From assembly GCA_963842295.1 (NCBI GenBank), contig CAWJFY010000004.1, positions 124,001 to 188,000 of the forward strand: DNA of 64,000 nucleotides. The letters are read 5' to 3'. The notes below the pieces were generated by a model that did not search any database, was not told where the DNA came from, and saw only the letters and a program-made list of their open reading frames with translations. Numbering within the stretch: the first letter of the stretch is position 1; each line of letters begins with the position of its first letter. Made by a program: the position numbers and the translations under genes. Source of the stretch: JAJNBA01 sp963842295 (GTDB lineage: Bacteria; Actinomycetota; UBA4738; HRBIN12). Positions 53,523 to 61,775 of the stretch are shown here, one piece after another.

Positions 53523-54709
53523 CGCTCCTGCAATCTCATCGAAGGGGCCAGGACGATCACGTCCCATCCCGCGCGGGCGAGGGACAGGCGGGCCTGGCTG
53601 GCCCGCCCTTCGAGTTGCGCCTGTCGCTCCGGTGGCAGGCGCACGGGGTCGGTCGGGTAGATCAGGACGGCGAGTTTCCGCCCGAACCCCGCGCCCGCTC
53701 GGATCAGAGCGCCGAGCTCGGCGGGAACAGGAGGCGCCGACACGAACACCAGGGAGGTGTCGGGAGAGGAGCCGGAGCGCAGGTGAGCGAGCGCAGGTCC
53801 GATCGATCGGACCTCCGAGTGTGAGATCCCCGTGAGGGCGTCGAGGAAGCGATCCTCGGACAGGGCCGCCGCGGGGAGCTCCGTGGTCCCGAGGCGGAGC
53901 ACGAATCCGTGACGGGCCAGGAGCACGCCGACCGAGGCGGCGACGGAGACCCCCCGCTCGAACGCCGGCGTATGCGTGCGGCCGAGCGCCGGGGCGCGCG
54001 TGTCGAAGAACACCAAACCGCTCGCCCGTCGCGTCGACTCGTCCTGGCGGATCATCAGCTCACCGGTTCGAGCGACCGAGGGCCAATGGATCCGTCGCAG
54101 GTCGTCACCCTCCTGGTACTCCCGCATCGTGTAGTACTCCTGGCCGGTCCGGAACAGCTGCCGCGCTCGCGAGGCGCCGAACGACGGGCCCGACGAGGGG
54201 TCCGGGGCCGAACCGAGGTCCTCGATCTCCGGGGTCACCAGAAGCTCTTCGCGGTCGTCGAACTCGAGACGGAGCCGTGTCAGGGCGAAGGGATCCGAGA
54301 CGTCGACGACGAGCGGGCCCAGGAGGTACCGTCCGCGCGACTGCGGCACCAGCGTGTAGGTCGCTTGCTCCCGCGACCCCGCACGGATCCCCCCGATCAC
54401 GAGCCTCGCCGCCCGGCCGAGCGGAGCGGGGAGCCGGTCCTCCAGGAGGAGGAACGACGTCGCGATCGGCGAGCGGTTCTCGAGGTCGAGCGTCACCATC
54501 ACCCGCGCGCCGGGTTTGACGCGGACGTCAGAGAGCCGCCGGCGGACCAGGATCCGTTGTGCCCCCCGCTTGGCGGCGAAGGCGGCCAGCAGGGGCAGCG
54601 CTGCGATGCCGATCGCGACGACCTCGAGGCCGGGCGAGCCGAGGAGGCGCGCCGCGAGCCACATCGCGAGGCCCGTCACGAAGACTGCGACCCCGCGGCC
54701 CGCGAGCAT
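53480..54709 (-). CDS. DUF58 membrane protein
   Basis: A 409-residue protein with two N-terminal TM helices (AVFVTGLAMWLAARLL and LEVVAIGIAALPLLAAF), a beta-rich extracytoplasmic or cytoplasmic domain, and the DUF58 signature MREYQEGDDLRRIHWPSVARTGELMIRQDE near residue 200. The region after it (FFDTRAPALG) looks like a von Willebrand A-like fold. DUF58 proteins pair with MoxR ATPases. Its ATG overlaps the moxR stop by one base (TGATG), and its 3' end overlaps the transglutaminase start, so the three are an operon. Confidence 0.88.
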   Translation of the reverse strand: MLAGRGVAVFVTGLAMWLAARLLGSPGLEVVAIGIAALPLLAAFAAKRGAQRILVRRRLSDVRVKPGARVMVTLDLENRSPIATSFLLLEDRLPAPLGRAARLVIGGIRAGSREQATYTLVPQSRGRYLLGPLVVDVSDPFALTRLRLEFDDREELLVTPEIEDLGSAPDPSSGPSFGASRARQLFRTGQEYYTMREYQEGDDLRRIHWPSVARTGELMIRQDESTRRASGLVFFDTRAPALGRTHTPAFERGVSVAASVGVLLARHGFVLRLGTTELPAAALSEDRFLDALTGISHSEVRSIGPALAHLRSGSSPDTSLVFVSAPPVPAELGALIRAGAGFGRKLAVLIYPTDPVRLPPERQAQLEGRASQARLSLARAGWDVIVLAPSMRLQERWHTPVERPLARIV

Positions 54710-55683
54710 CAGGGGTTCTCCGCGACCGGAACGTCGACCTCGTCGACGATCTCCCTCACCAGGACGTTGGCAGAGCGTCCGCTCATGATCGCGTCCGCGG
54801 TGACGATGATGCGATGGGACAGGGCAACTGGGGCGAGCGTCTTCACGTCATCCGGGATGACGTAGTCCCGTTCCTCGGCGGCGGCCAGCGCGCGGGCGGC
54901 TCGCAAGATCATGATCGAGGCTCGCGGGCTCGCCCCGAGGTAGACGTCCGAGTGGCGCCGGGTCGCCTCGACCAGATCGACGATGTACCTACGGATCGCG
55001 GGGGCAGCATGGATCCGACGCGCTTCCTCGATCATGTCGCGAACCCCGCGCGCGTCGCTCACCGGCCGGATGTCGTCGAGCGGAGCACCCGAGGCGTGGC
55101 TCGCCAGGATCTCGGCCTCGACGTCCGAAGACGGGTAGCCGATCGCGAGACGCAGCATGAACCGATCCAGCTGCGCTTCAGGCAGCGGGTAGGTGCCCTC
55201 GTGCTCGATCGGGTTCTGTGTCGCGATGACGATGAACGGGGTTCCCAGCGTGTGGGTCTCGGTGTCCACCGTGACCTGCCGCTCCTCCATGCATTCCAAC
55301 AGGGCGGACTGTGTCTTGGGTGATGCGCGGTTGATCTCGTCCCCGAGCACGATGTTGGCGAAGATGGCGCCGGGCTTGAACTCGAAGTCACCGGTCTCCT
55401 GGCTGAACACGTTGACCCCGGTGACGTCGGTCGGCAGGAGGTCCGGAGTGAACTGGATCCGCCGGAACGAGCAGTCGATCGAGCGTGCGATGGACTTCGC
55501 GAGCATGGTCTTGCCGACGCCGGGCACATCCTCGATCAGCAGGTGGCCTTCGGCGATGAGCGCCACGAGCGCCAGCCTGATCTCCTTGTGCTTGCCCCGG
55601 ACCACCCGCTCGACGTTCTCCTCGATCTCACGGAACCGAGCCGCGAACGCCTTTGGGTCCGGGAGCTTCTCTCGTACCTCCAT
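54709..55683 (-). CDS. MoxR-family AAA+ ATPase
   Basis: A 324-residue ATPase. The P-loop is HLLIEDVPGVGKTMLAKSIA, Walker B is NIVLGDEINRASPKTQSALLE, and sensor 1 is FIVIATQNPIEHEGTYPLPEAQLDRF, all diagnostic for MoxR. The lid carries YLGASPRASIMILRAARALA. MoxR proteins act as chaperones for maturation of partner complexes, often together with DUF58 and vWA proteins. ATG 55683 begins at MEVREKLPDPKAF; the longer reading to 55830 is not conserved-looking. It leads the MoxR-DUF58-transglutaminase operon. The 286-bp gap upstream, to the HNH gene, holds only the palindrome and -10 noted separately. Confidence 0.92.
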   Translation of the reverse strand: MEVREKLPDPKAFAARFREIEENVERVVRGKHKEIRLALVALIAEGHLLIEDVPGVGKTMLAKSIARSIDCSFRRIQFTPDLLPTDVTGVNVFSQETGDFEFKPGAIFANIVLGDEINRASPKTQSALLECMEERQVTVDTETHTLGTPFIVIATQNPIEHEGTYPLPEAQLDRFMLRLAIGYPSSDVEAEILASHASGAPLDDIRPVSDARGVRDMIEEARRIHAAPAIRRYIVDLVEATRRHSDVYLGASPRASIMILRAARALAAAEERDYVIPDDVKTLAPVALSHRIIVTADAIMSGRSANVLVREIVDEVDVPVAENP

Positions 55684-55934
55684 CAGTTCTCGACCCCCGA
55701 CCTCGGCTGTGGGCAGGTGCACAATCTTACGTCTGGGAGGGGAAGCGGGTTGCCCTGCGGAACGAGACGGAACTCGGCGGCGGCAAGTTCCCGACAGGTC
55801 GCGGAGGATGGAGAGGGCGGACCGGCCCACGAACGGACGCCCCGCGCGGCCCCTATTCGCAACGATCAGGCATCGCGCGCGGGCCGGCCCGCCTCGGCCG
55901 AAGATTACACCGTTGTGATTCTCGCGTCTGTATC

Positions 55935-55953
55935 CCTCGCAGTTCCTGCGAGG
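55935..55953. promoter_or_regulatory. Perfect palindrome at the HNH-gene promoter
   Basis: CCTCGCAG-TTC-CTGCGAGG has 8-bp perfect arms and ends 4 bp before the TACACT -10 hexamer of the HNH gene. It thus occupies the -35/spacer region, a typical place for a repressor site. Confidence 0.5.
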
Positions 55954-55957
55954 TCGC

Positions 55958-55963
55958 TACACT
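55958..55963 (+). promoter_or_regulatory. -10 hexamer TACACT of a probable leaderless transcript
   Basis: TACACT ends 6 nt before the ATG of the HNH endonuclease gene, without a Shine-Dalgarno. The same hexamer serves the cyclase gene. Confidence 0.45.
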
Positions 55964-55969
55964 GCGCGC

Positions 55970-56455
55970 ATGGGACGCGCCCTCGTGCTGAACGCGTCGG
56001 AGTCGCCGCTCGCGGTGGTGGCAGCCAGGCGAGCGGTCGTCATGGTGCTCAAGGAGAAGGCCGACGTCGTGGCGAGCAACGGCTTGGTGTTCCATTCGGC
56101 CTACCTCACGATCGAGGCACCGTCGGTGGTGCGATTGCGCCGGTACGTGCACGTGCCGTACCGGCCCCACGCCCCCCTCACGAGACGAGCGGTGTTCGCC
56201 CGCGACCTGAGCACGTGCCAGTACTGTGGGGCCGCCGCGGAGAACCTCGACCACGTGATCCCGCGCTCTCGGGGCGGGCTCCATGTCTGGGAGAACGTCG
56301 TGGCCTCGTGCCGCAAGTGCAACGCGCGGAAGGAGGACCGGACCCCGCATGAAGCTGGTTTCTCGCTCCGGCGACAACCCTTCGCGCCTCGGGACGGCTT
56401 CCACCTGACGCTCGGTCGGATCGAACCCGGCTGGGAGCTCTACCTGGCCTCCTAG
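55970..56455 (+). CDS. HNH endonuclease family protein
   Basis: A 161-residue protein. The N-terminal half (RALVLNASESPLAVVAARRAVVMVLKEKAD) is the conserved lead of a bacterial HNH family. The C-terminal half carries the zinc-linked HNH fold: CQYCGAAAENLDHVIPRSRGG (Cys pair and catalytic His), WENVVASCRKCNARK (Asn and second Cys pair). Chromosomal proteins of this type are widespread in Actinobacteria, and their biological role is not known. ATG 55970 has TACACT 6 nt upstream. It is upstream of, but separated by 208 bp from, the dcw cluster. Confidence 0.88.
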   Translation: MGRALVLNASESPLAVVAARRAVVMVLKEKADVVASNGLVFHSAYLTIEAPSVVRLRRYVHVPYRPHAPLTRRAVFARDLSTCQYCGAAAENLDHVIPRSRGGLHVWENVVASCRKCNARKEDRTPHEAGFSLRRQPFAPRDGFHLTLGRIEPGWELYLAS

Positions 56456-56602
56456 GCGTCCCTCGTCACTGCGGGGGCTCGCGGCACGTCCTCACGGGCT
56501 TCGTCCCTGGTCGATCCGCCGGTTCTGTCGCCGGGGCACCTCTTCGGGCGATGCCCACTCCTTATTTTCGACGGCATCGCCTCATTTCCTTCGCTCGGGA
56601 GA

Positions 56603-56631
56603 TTGACGAAGTGGAGTGTTAGTGGGATAAA
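56603..56631 (+). promoter_or_regulatory. Promoter of the dcw cluster, TTGACG-N17-GATAAA
   Basis: TTGACG (56603-56608) and GATAAA (56626-56631) are separated by 17 nt. The -10 element lies within the MraZ-type repeats, so MraZ bound there would block transcription of the cluster, including its own gene. Confidence 0.6.
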
Positions 56632-56648
56632 CGTGGGACCAAGTGGAG
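56611..56648 (+). promoter_or_regulatory. MraZ-type operator: four GTGG(A/G)(G/A) direct repeats
   Basis: GTGGAG (56611), GTGGGA (56622), GTGGGA (56633) and GTGGAG (56643) recur every 10-11 bp, one helical turn apart. This is the spacing and core (TGGG-N5-like) known for MraZ binding upstream of mraZ in other bacteria. Confidence 0.72.
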
Positions 56649-56663
56649 GAGAGGGGAGGAGGC

Positions 56664-57095
56664 GTGGCCGAGCTCCTCGGCACGCATAGCTACTCGCTCG
56701 ACCCGAAGGGCAGGGTGTCGTTGCCCGTGAGGTTCCGCGCGGCGTTCGACGAGGGCCTCTGGCTGACCGTGGGCCAGGACCGCTGCCTCTACTGCTTCCC
56801 CAGGGCCGAGTGGGAGCGCCGGAGCAACGAGGTCGACGCCTTCGCGCTCTCCGACGGGGACGGTCGAGCCTTCGCCCGGCTGTTCTTCTCTTCCGCGGAC
56901 CAGGCGAAGCTCGACGCACAGGGACGCGTGACGATCCCGCAACGGCTACGGGACGCGGTCGGGATCAAGAAGGACGTCGTGGTGCTCGGCGTGCGCGAGC
57001 GCATCGAGATCTGGGAACGAGGCGAGTTCGAGCGGTACCGGGACGCCCACGCGGACGCATACGAGAACGGCGACCTGGATCCCCGGGGCGCCTGA
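56664..57095 (+). CDS. mraZ: MraZ transcriptional regulator
   Basis: A 143-residue protein with two AbrB-like MraZ repeats: LGTHSYSLDPKGRVSLPVRFR and, from residue 80, KLDAQGRVTIPQRLRDAVG. The DxKGR and DxxGR motifs make the DNA-contacting turns. MraZ forms a ring and binds tandem repeats upstream of its own operon, which are present here. GTG 56664 has GGAGGAGG just upstream; the reading from 56643 would start in the repeats. It is the first gene of the cluster mraZ-microprotein-rsmH-ftsL-ftsI. Confidence 0.93.
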   Translation: MAELLGTHSYSLDPKGRVSLPVRFRAAFDEGLWLTVGQDRCLYCFPRAEWERRSNEVDAFALSDGDGRAFARLFFSSADQAKLDAQGRVTIPQRLRDAVGIKKDVVVLGVRERIEIWERGEFERYRDAHADAYENGDLDPRGA

Positions 57096-57127
57096 GTACT
57101 GGCCCTATACATCCGGAGGAGGGCGTG

Positions 57128-57241
57128 ATGCAGACGAAGCTTTCGACCGAGGTACGGCAGAGCCTTTCTCTACTGGCGATGACCGCGGTGACGCTGCTGG
57201 CGTCGATCGGCCTGGGGATCTTGGCAGGACAGATCGGGTGA
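57128..57241 (+). CDS. 37-residue membrane microprotein between mraZ and rsmH
   Basis: A short ORF with ATG 57128, Shine-Dalgarno GGAGGAGG at 57115-57122 and stop 57239-57241, one base before the rsmH GTG. It encodes a polar N-terminus (MQTKLSTEVRQSLS) and one TM helix (LLAMTAVTLLASIGLGILAG). I do not recognise a family. Its fixed position inside the dcw operon, good ribosome site and coherent TM design support a real gene. A part in divisome or cell-wall assembly is only a positional guess. Confidence 0.65.
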   Translation: MQTKLSTEVRQSLSLLAMTAVTLLASIGLGILAGQIG

Positions 57242-57242
57242 C

Positions 57243-58115
57243 GTGGCGGAGGACGAGAAGCCGCACGCACCGGCCATGGTGGCCGAGGTGATCGAGTATC
57301 TGGGCGGTCTATCGCTGGTCGCGGACATGACCGTGGGCGCCGGTGGCCATGCCGCGGCGCTCCTCGACGCCGGCGTGGGCCGGGTGATCGGGTTCGATCG
57401 GGATCCCGAGGCGCTCCGTCTCGCCCGCGAGCGTCTGGCCACGTACGGCGACCGTTTCACGGCGGTGCATCGACGCTTCTCCCAGGTCGGAGAGGCCGAA
57501 GCCACGGGGCCGCTGCAAGGGGTCCTCTTCGACCTGGGAGTCTCGTCGATGCAGCTCGACGAGCCTGCTCGAGGCTTCGGCTATCGCTCCGACGGGCCGC
57601 TCGATATGCGTATGGGCGAGGGCGATCTCACCGCCGCAGACCTCGTCAACGATCTCCCGGAGCGCGAGCTCGCCGATGTGCTCTTCGAGTTCGGGCAGGA
57701 GCATCGATCGCGCCGGATCGCGGCCGCGATCGTGCGAGCGCGCCAGCGGGCCCGTATCGAGACCACCGACCAGCTGGCCGGTGTGGTCGTGGGCGCCTTG
57801 GGGCGACGTCCGGGGGGCCCCCACCCCGCGCGTCGGACGTTCCAGGCGCTCCGCATCGCGGTCAACCGGGAGCTCGAGGAGCTCGCCGCCTCCCTGCCTC
57901 GGGCGGTCGGGCTCCTCGACCCCGGTGGCCGTGTGGTGGTGCTCTCGTACCACTCCCTCGAGGACGGGATCGCCAAACGCGCCTTCCGCGACGACGATCG
58001 TCTCCGCATCCTGACCAAGAAACCGTTGCGCCCATCGGCCGAAGAGACGGTCCGCAATCCGCGGGCTCGCAGCGCCAAGCTCCGTGCCGCCGAGCGGGTC
58101 GGTGAGGCAGCATGA
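57243..58115 (+). CDS. rsmH: 16S rRNA m4C1402 methyltransferase RsmH (MraW)
   Basis: A 290-residue SAM enzyme that methylates N4 of C1402 in 16S rRNA. Motifs include HAPAMVAEVIEYL, VADMTVGAGGHAAALL (SAM site), VIGFDRDPEALRLA, GVLFDLGVSSMQLDEPARGFGY (the LGVSS-Q-D hallmark), DMRM and RRTFQALRIAVNRELE. The GTG start at 57243 is one base after the microprotein stop. Its stop overlaps the ftsL start (ATGA). Length and order are standard for a dcw cluster. Confidence 0.95.
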   Translation: MAEDEKPHAPAMVAEVIEYLGGLSLVADMTVGAGGHAAALLDAGVGRVIGFDRDPEALRLARERLATYGDRFTAVHRRFSQVGEAEATGPLQGVLFDLGVSSMQLDEPARGFGYRSDGPLDMRMGEGDLTAADLVNDLPERELADVLFEFGQEHRSRRIAAAIVRARQRARIETTDQLAGVVVGALGRRPGGPHPARRTFQALRIAVNRELEELAASLPRAVGLLDPGGRVVVLSYHSLEDGIAKRAFRDDDRLRILTKKPLRPSAEETVRNPRARSAKLRAAERVGEAA

Positions 58116-58567
58116 GCCTCCCCGCACGCGAGGCGGAACGATGGATCACGCCCGCCCCGCAGCCCACCCACCGGCGTGCGGTCGCCCCCGCACGCGCGCC
58201 CGCGACGCGCCCGCCGATCCCCAACCCTTCCCATCCCCACCGGCGGGCGCGTCGCGGGCAACACTCCGCGTTCTGGATCCTCACCGCGGTGGTGGTGTCC
58301 AGCATGGTCGTGGGCCTCGTGTCGCTGAACGCGATGCGGGTCGACGCCGCGTACCGGACCCGCTACGCGACCGAACGTGTCCGGCTGCTCGCGGATGAGC
58401 GCCGAGCGCTCGTCAACGATGTCGCGAGGCTCTCGTCGCCGTCTCGGATCGGGTCCTGGGCCCGCGCCGAAGGGCTGGTGGATCCGGCAGCCGGCGACGT
58501 GGTGATCCTGCAGGTGCCCGGCACATCCGACCCGACCGCCTCCTCGACGGCCGAGGTCGGGGGGTGA
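58112..58567 (+). CDS. ftsL: FtsL-like septum protein
   Basis: A 151-residue bitopic protein: a basic, Pro-rich cytoplasmic region (about 50 residues), one TM helix (FWILTAVVVSSMVVGLVSL) and an extracytoplasmic coiled-coil (YRTRYATERVRLLADERRALVNDVARL). This size, topology and position between rsmH and ftsI are those of FtsL, whose sequences are poorly conserved. It would link FtsQ/FtsB (DivIB/DivIC) and the FtsWI synthase in the divisome. The identification rests on synteny and topology. Confidence 0.8.
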   Translation: MSLPAREAERWITPAPQPTHRRAVAPARAPATRPPIPNPSHPHRRARRGQHSAFWILTAVVVSSMVVGLVSLNAMRVDAAYRTRYATERVRLLADERRALVNDVARLSSPSRIGSWARAEGLVDPAAGDVVILQVPGTSDPTASSTAEVGG

Positions 58568-60270
58568 GGCGCCCGCCCGCGCGCCGCCTCGTGGCGCTGC
58601 TGGGCGTGATGGTACTGGCGCTGCTGGGCGTCATCGGGCGACTCGTCGTCCTGCAAGTGGGTGGCCATCGGGCCTTCGCCGCTCAGGGGCTCCGACAGCG
58701 CGTCCATCCGATCGAACTCCCGGCAGCACGAGGTCCGATCGTCGACCGCACCGGCGTCCCCCTCGCGATCACCATGGAGGCGCGAGACGTCTATGCGGAC
58801 CCTCGCTATGTGACCGATCCGGTGGGTGAGGCTGCCAAGATCGCCCGCGTCCTGGGCCTGCGTCCACGAGACGTCGAGCGGCGGCTGCGGACCTCCGATT
58901 CCACGTTCGTCTACCTGGGTCGCCAGATCGACGTCGACGTCGCGGATCGCCTCCAGGCGCTCGGTCTTCCGGGCATCGGGTTCCTTGAGGTCCCCAAGCG
59001 CTACTACCCGGCGGGCCCGCTCGCGCCACAGGTCCTCGGTTTCGTCGGCGTGGACGCCACCGGGTTGGCGGGACTCGAGTTCGAATACGAGAAGATCCTG
59101 GCAGGCGTGTCCGGAAGACGCACGGTCGAGTTGTCGGCCGACGGCCTGCCGATCGCGAGCGGCATGGAGGTCGTGGAACCGGCGATACCCGGGCGGAAGG
59201 TCGTCACGACCCTGGATCGAGAGGTGCAGTACCTCGCACAGGAGGCGCTGCGCCGCGCGGTGAAGGAGAACCACGCCAAGGGGGGCACCATCGTGGTGAT
59301 GGACGCGCACACCGGGGACGTCTTCGCGATGGCCAGCTACCCCTGGTTCGATCCCAACGAGTTCCGGCACGCGAAGCGCGACGCCGTCAGGAACCGCGCC
59401 GTCACGGACATCTTCGAGCCCGGGTCCGTGAACAAGGTCGTGACCGCCGCGGCGGCCCTCGAGAGCGGGGCCATCGGCACCCGTGAGGTCTTCCACGTGC
59501 CGTGGTGGATGCAGGTCGGCGGGTACACCGTCAACGATGCGCACCCACATCCGGTCCAGGACATGACGCTGAGCGACATCGTCGCGCAGTCCAGCAACAT
59601 CGGCTCCGCGATGGTGGCCGCGCGGGTGGGCAGCGCGGAGCTCGCTTCGGTCCTCGCGCGGTTCGGTTATGGAGAACCGACCGGGGTCGGGTTCCCAGGT
59701 GAGGCAGGCGGGGTCGTTCCCGAGCTCCAAAGCTGGACGGACATCACTCGGGCCACCGTGGCATACGGCCAGGGCATCTCGATGACACCCCTTCAGATGG
59801 CCGCCGTGTACGCAACGGTGGCCAACGACGGGATGTGGGTACAGCCTCGTCTCGTGCGCGGGACCTCCGCGCCCGACGGACGGTTCGAGGAGGCACCACT
59901 CGGACGGTCGCGCCGGGTGCTGTCGGAGGAGACGGCCACGATGCTCACGCGGATGCTCGCTTCGGTGGTGGAGACGGGCACCGGTGGCGCGGCCCAGATC
60001 CCCGGGTATCAGGTCGCGGGGAAGACGGGCACGGCTCGTAAGCTCGTCGATGGACGCTACGTGCGACGGTACATGGCCTCCTTCGTCGGCTTCCTGCCGG
60101 CGTCAGATCCTCGAGTCGTGATCGTGGTGTCCATCGACGAGCCGCGCACCGTGTACGGCGGGATCGCGGCTGCACCCGTGTTCTCCGAGATCGCACGCCA
60201 CGTGATCCAGCGACTCGCGATCCCCGCCGCACCCCCCGTTCGTCTCCCACCCTTCGCTTCGGACCTGTAG
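58564..60270 (+). CDS. ftsI: Septal peptidoglycan transpeptidase FtsI (PBP3-type)
   Basis: A 568-residue class B penicillin-binding protein. A single N-terminal TM helix (LLGVMVLALLGVIGRLVVLQV) is followed by the PBP dimer domain (GPIVDRTGVPLAITM) and the transpeptidase. The active-site motifs are SVNK in FEPGSVNKVV (S-x-x-K), SSN in IVAQSSNIGSAM and KTG in VAGKTGTARKL. It cross-links septal wall; beta-lactams acylate the SxxK serine. There is no PASTA extension. GTG 58564 overlaps the ftsL stop. A 44-bp gap with its own -10 separates it from murE. Confidence 0.95.
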   Translation: MRRPPARRLVALLGVMVLALLGVIGRLVVLQVGGHRAFAAQGLRQRVHPIELPAARGPIVDRTGVPLAITMEARDVYADPRYVTDPVGEAAKIARVLGLRPRDVERRLRTSDSTFVYLGRQIDVDVADRLQALGLPGIGFLEVPKRYYPAGPLAPQVLGFVGVDATGLAGLEFEYEKILAGVSGRRTVELSADGLPIASGMEVVEPAIPGRKVVTTLDREVQYLAQEALRRAVKENHAKGGTIVVMDAHTGDVFAMASYPWFDPNEFRHAKRDAVRNRAVTDIFEPGSVNKVVTAAAALESGAIGTREVFHVPWWMQVGGYTVNDAHPHPVQDMTLSDIVAQSSNIGSAMVAARVGSAELASVLARFGYGEPTGVGFPGEAGGVVPELQSWTDITRATVAYGQGISMTPLQMAAVYATVANDGMWVQPRLVRGTSAPDGRFEEAPLGRSRRVLSEETATMLTRMLASVVETGTGGAAQIPGYQVAGKTGTARKLVDGRYVRRYMASFVGFLPASDPRVVIVVSIDEPRTVYGGIAAAPVFSEIARHVIQRLAIPAAPPVRLPPFASDL

Positions 60271-60301
60271 ATCCTTGCGAGGTCGAAGCAGCCGCCCCCG
60301 G

Positions 60302-60307
60302 TACGCT
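60302..60307 (+). promoter_or_regulatory. -10 hexamer TACGCT of a probable leaderless murE transcript
   Basis: TACGCT ends 7 nt before the GTG of murE; the gap is GGCGGCG with no Shine-Dalgarno. An internal dcw promoter would let murE-murF-mraY be made independently of MraZ control. Confidence 0.4.
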
Positions 60308-60314
60308 GGCGGCG

Positions 60315-61775
60315 GTGAGAGATCTTCCCCACGTGCCGCTGTCCGCGGCACTCGCCGCCGTGCCCGACGCGGAGATCCGCGGTGACACGGGCATCCGGGT
60401 CGGTGAGGTCACGCTCGACTCGCGTCAGGTCGTTCCGGGCGCGCTCTTCTTCTGTGTGCGCGGCGCGAACGCGGACGGGCACGACTTCGCCCGAGAGGCG
60501 GTCCGCGCAGGCGCGGCGGCTCTCGTCGTCGAGCGCTGGCTCGATCTCGACGTCTCGCAGATCCTGGTTCCGTCCGCGCGAGAGGCGATGGGACCGATGT
60601 CGGCCGCCGTGCTCGGCAACCCGGCCAGCTCGCTGACGATCGTCGGGGTCACCGGGACCAACGGCAAGACCACGATCGTGCATCTGCTCGACGCGGTGTT
60701 CCGCGCCGCTGGTCATCGGACCGGCGCGATCGGAACGGTCGGCGCGCACGTGGCGGGAGAGTCGGTGCCGCTCGCGCGAACCACCCCCGAGGCGCCCGAC
60801 CTTCAACGGCTGCTCGGGCGGATGCGAGATGCGGGCGTCACGACGGTCGCGATGGAGGTCTCGTCTCATGCGCTGGATCAGGGACGTGTCGGTGGAGTGA
60901 CCTTCGACGCGGCGGTGTTCACCAACCTCTCTCAGGATCACCTGGACCATCACGGCTCGATGGAGTCGTACTTCGCGGCGAAGGCATCGATGTTCGCCGA
61001 GGGTCGAGCGAAGCACGCCGTGGTGAACCTCGACGACCCCTGGGGCCGGCGTCTCCTCGGCGTGCCGATGCCCGTCTCCACCTTCGGCCTGGACCCGGGA
61101 GCCGACGTTCGCGCCGAGGAGATCCGTCCGAGTGTGGATGGGCTGTCGTTCCGGGTCGGCGGCCGGGAGGTGACGAGCCCGCTCCGGGGTGCGTTCAACG
61201 TATCGAACTGCCTCGCGGCGATCGCCTCCTCGAGGGTGATCGGCGTCGACGCGACGGATGCGATCCGGGCCCTCGCGAGCGCCGGGCACGTCCCCGGTCG
61301 CATGGAACCGGTCGACGAGGGCCAGGATTTCCTGGTGGTGGTGGATTACGCCCACACGCCGGATAGCATCCGAACAGTGCTTGCCGCGGCACGCCCGTTG
61401 GCGACGGGCCGGGTGATCGTCGTCTTCGGTTGCGGTGGTGACCGTGACCGCGCGAAGCGGTTCCCGATGGGAGCTGCGGCAACGGAGGGAGCTGATCTCA
61501 CGGTCATCACGACGGACAATCCGCGTTCCGAGGACCCCCTCGAGATCATCGCCGAGGTCGAACGAGGAGCGGCCGACGGAGGTGGACGCTACGTCGTCGA
61601 GCCGGATCGCCGTGAGGCGATCCGGCTCGCCTTGGCCGAGGCTCGCGCCGGCGACGTGGTGGTCGTTGCCGGGAAGGGCCACGAGGCCCTCCAGGAGCTG
61701 TCCGGCGGAACCGTCCCGTTCGACGATCGAGTGGTCGTGCGGGACGAGCTCCAAGCCAGAGGGGGAGAGGCGTGA
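60315..61775 (+). CDS. murE: UDP-MurNAc-tripeptide synthetase MurE (meso-DAP type)
   Basis: A 486-residue Mur ligase adding the third amino acid of the stem peptide. The ATP loop is VGVTGTNGKTTIVHLL; other motifs are TTPEAPDLQRLL, MEVSSHALDQGRV, NLSQDHLDHHGSMESYF, AFNVSNCLAAIA and DYAHTPDSI. The specificity loop reads TTDNPRSEDP, the DNPR motif of meso-diaminopimelate-adding enzymes (Lys enzymes have a different loop), so the wall is DAP-type. The GTG start is at 60315. The stop overlaps murF (GTGA). Confidence 0.95.
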   Translation: MRDLPHVPLSAALAAVPDAEIRGDTGIRVGEVTLDSRQVVPGALFFCVRGANADGHDFAREAVRAGAAALVVERWLDLDVSQILVPSAREAMGPMSAAVLGNPASSLTIVGVTGTNGKTTIVHLLDAVFRAAGHRTGAIGTVGAHVAGESVPLARTTPEAPDLQRLLGRMRDAGVTTVAMEVSSHALDQGRVGGVTFDAAVFTNLSQDHLDHHGSMESYFAAKASMFAEGRAKHAVVNLDDPWGRRLLGVPMPVSTFGLDPGADVRAEEIRPSVDGLSFRVGGREVTSPLRGAFNVSNCLAAIASSRVIGVDATDAIRALASAGHVPGRMEPVDEGQDFLVVVDYAHTPDSIRTVLAAARPLATGRVIVVFGCGGDRDRAKRFPMGAAATEGADLTVITTDNPRSEDPLEIIAEVERGAADGGGRYVVEPDRREAIRLALAEARAGDVVVVAGKGHEALQELSGGTVPFDDRVVVRDELQARGGEA

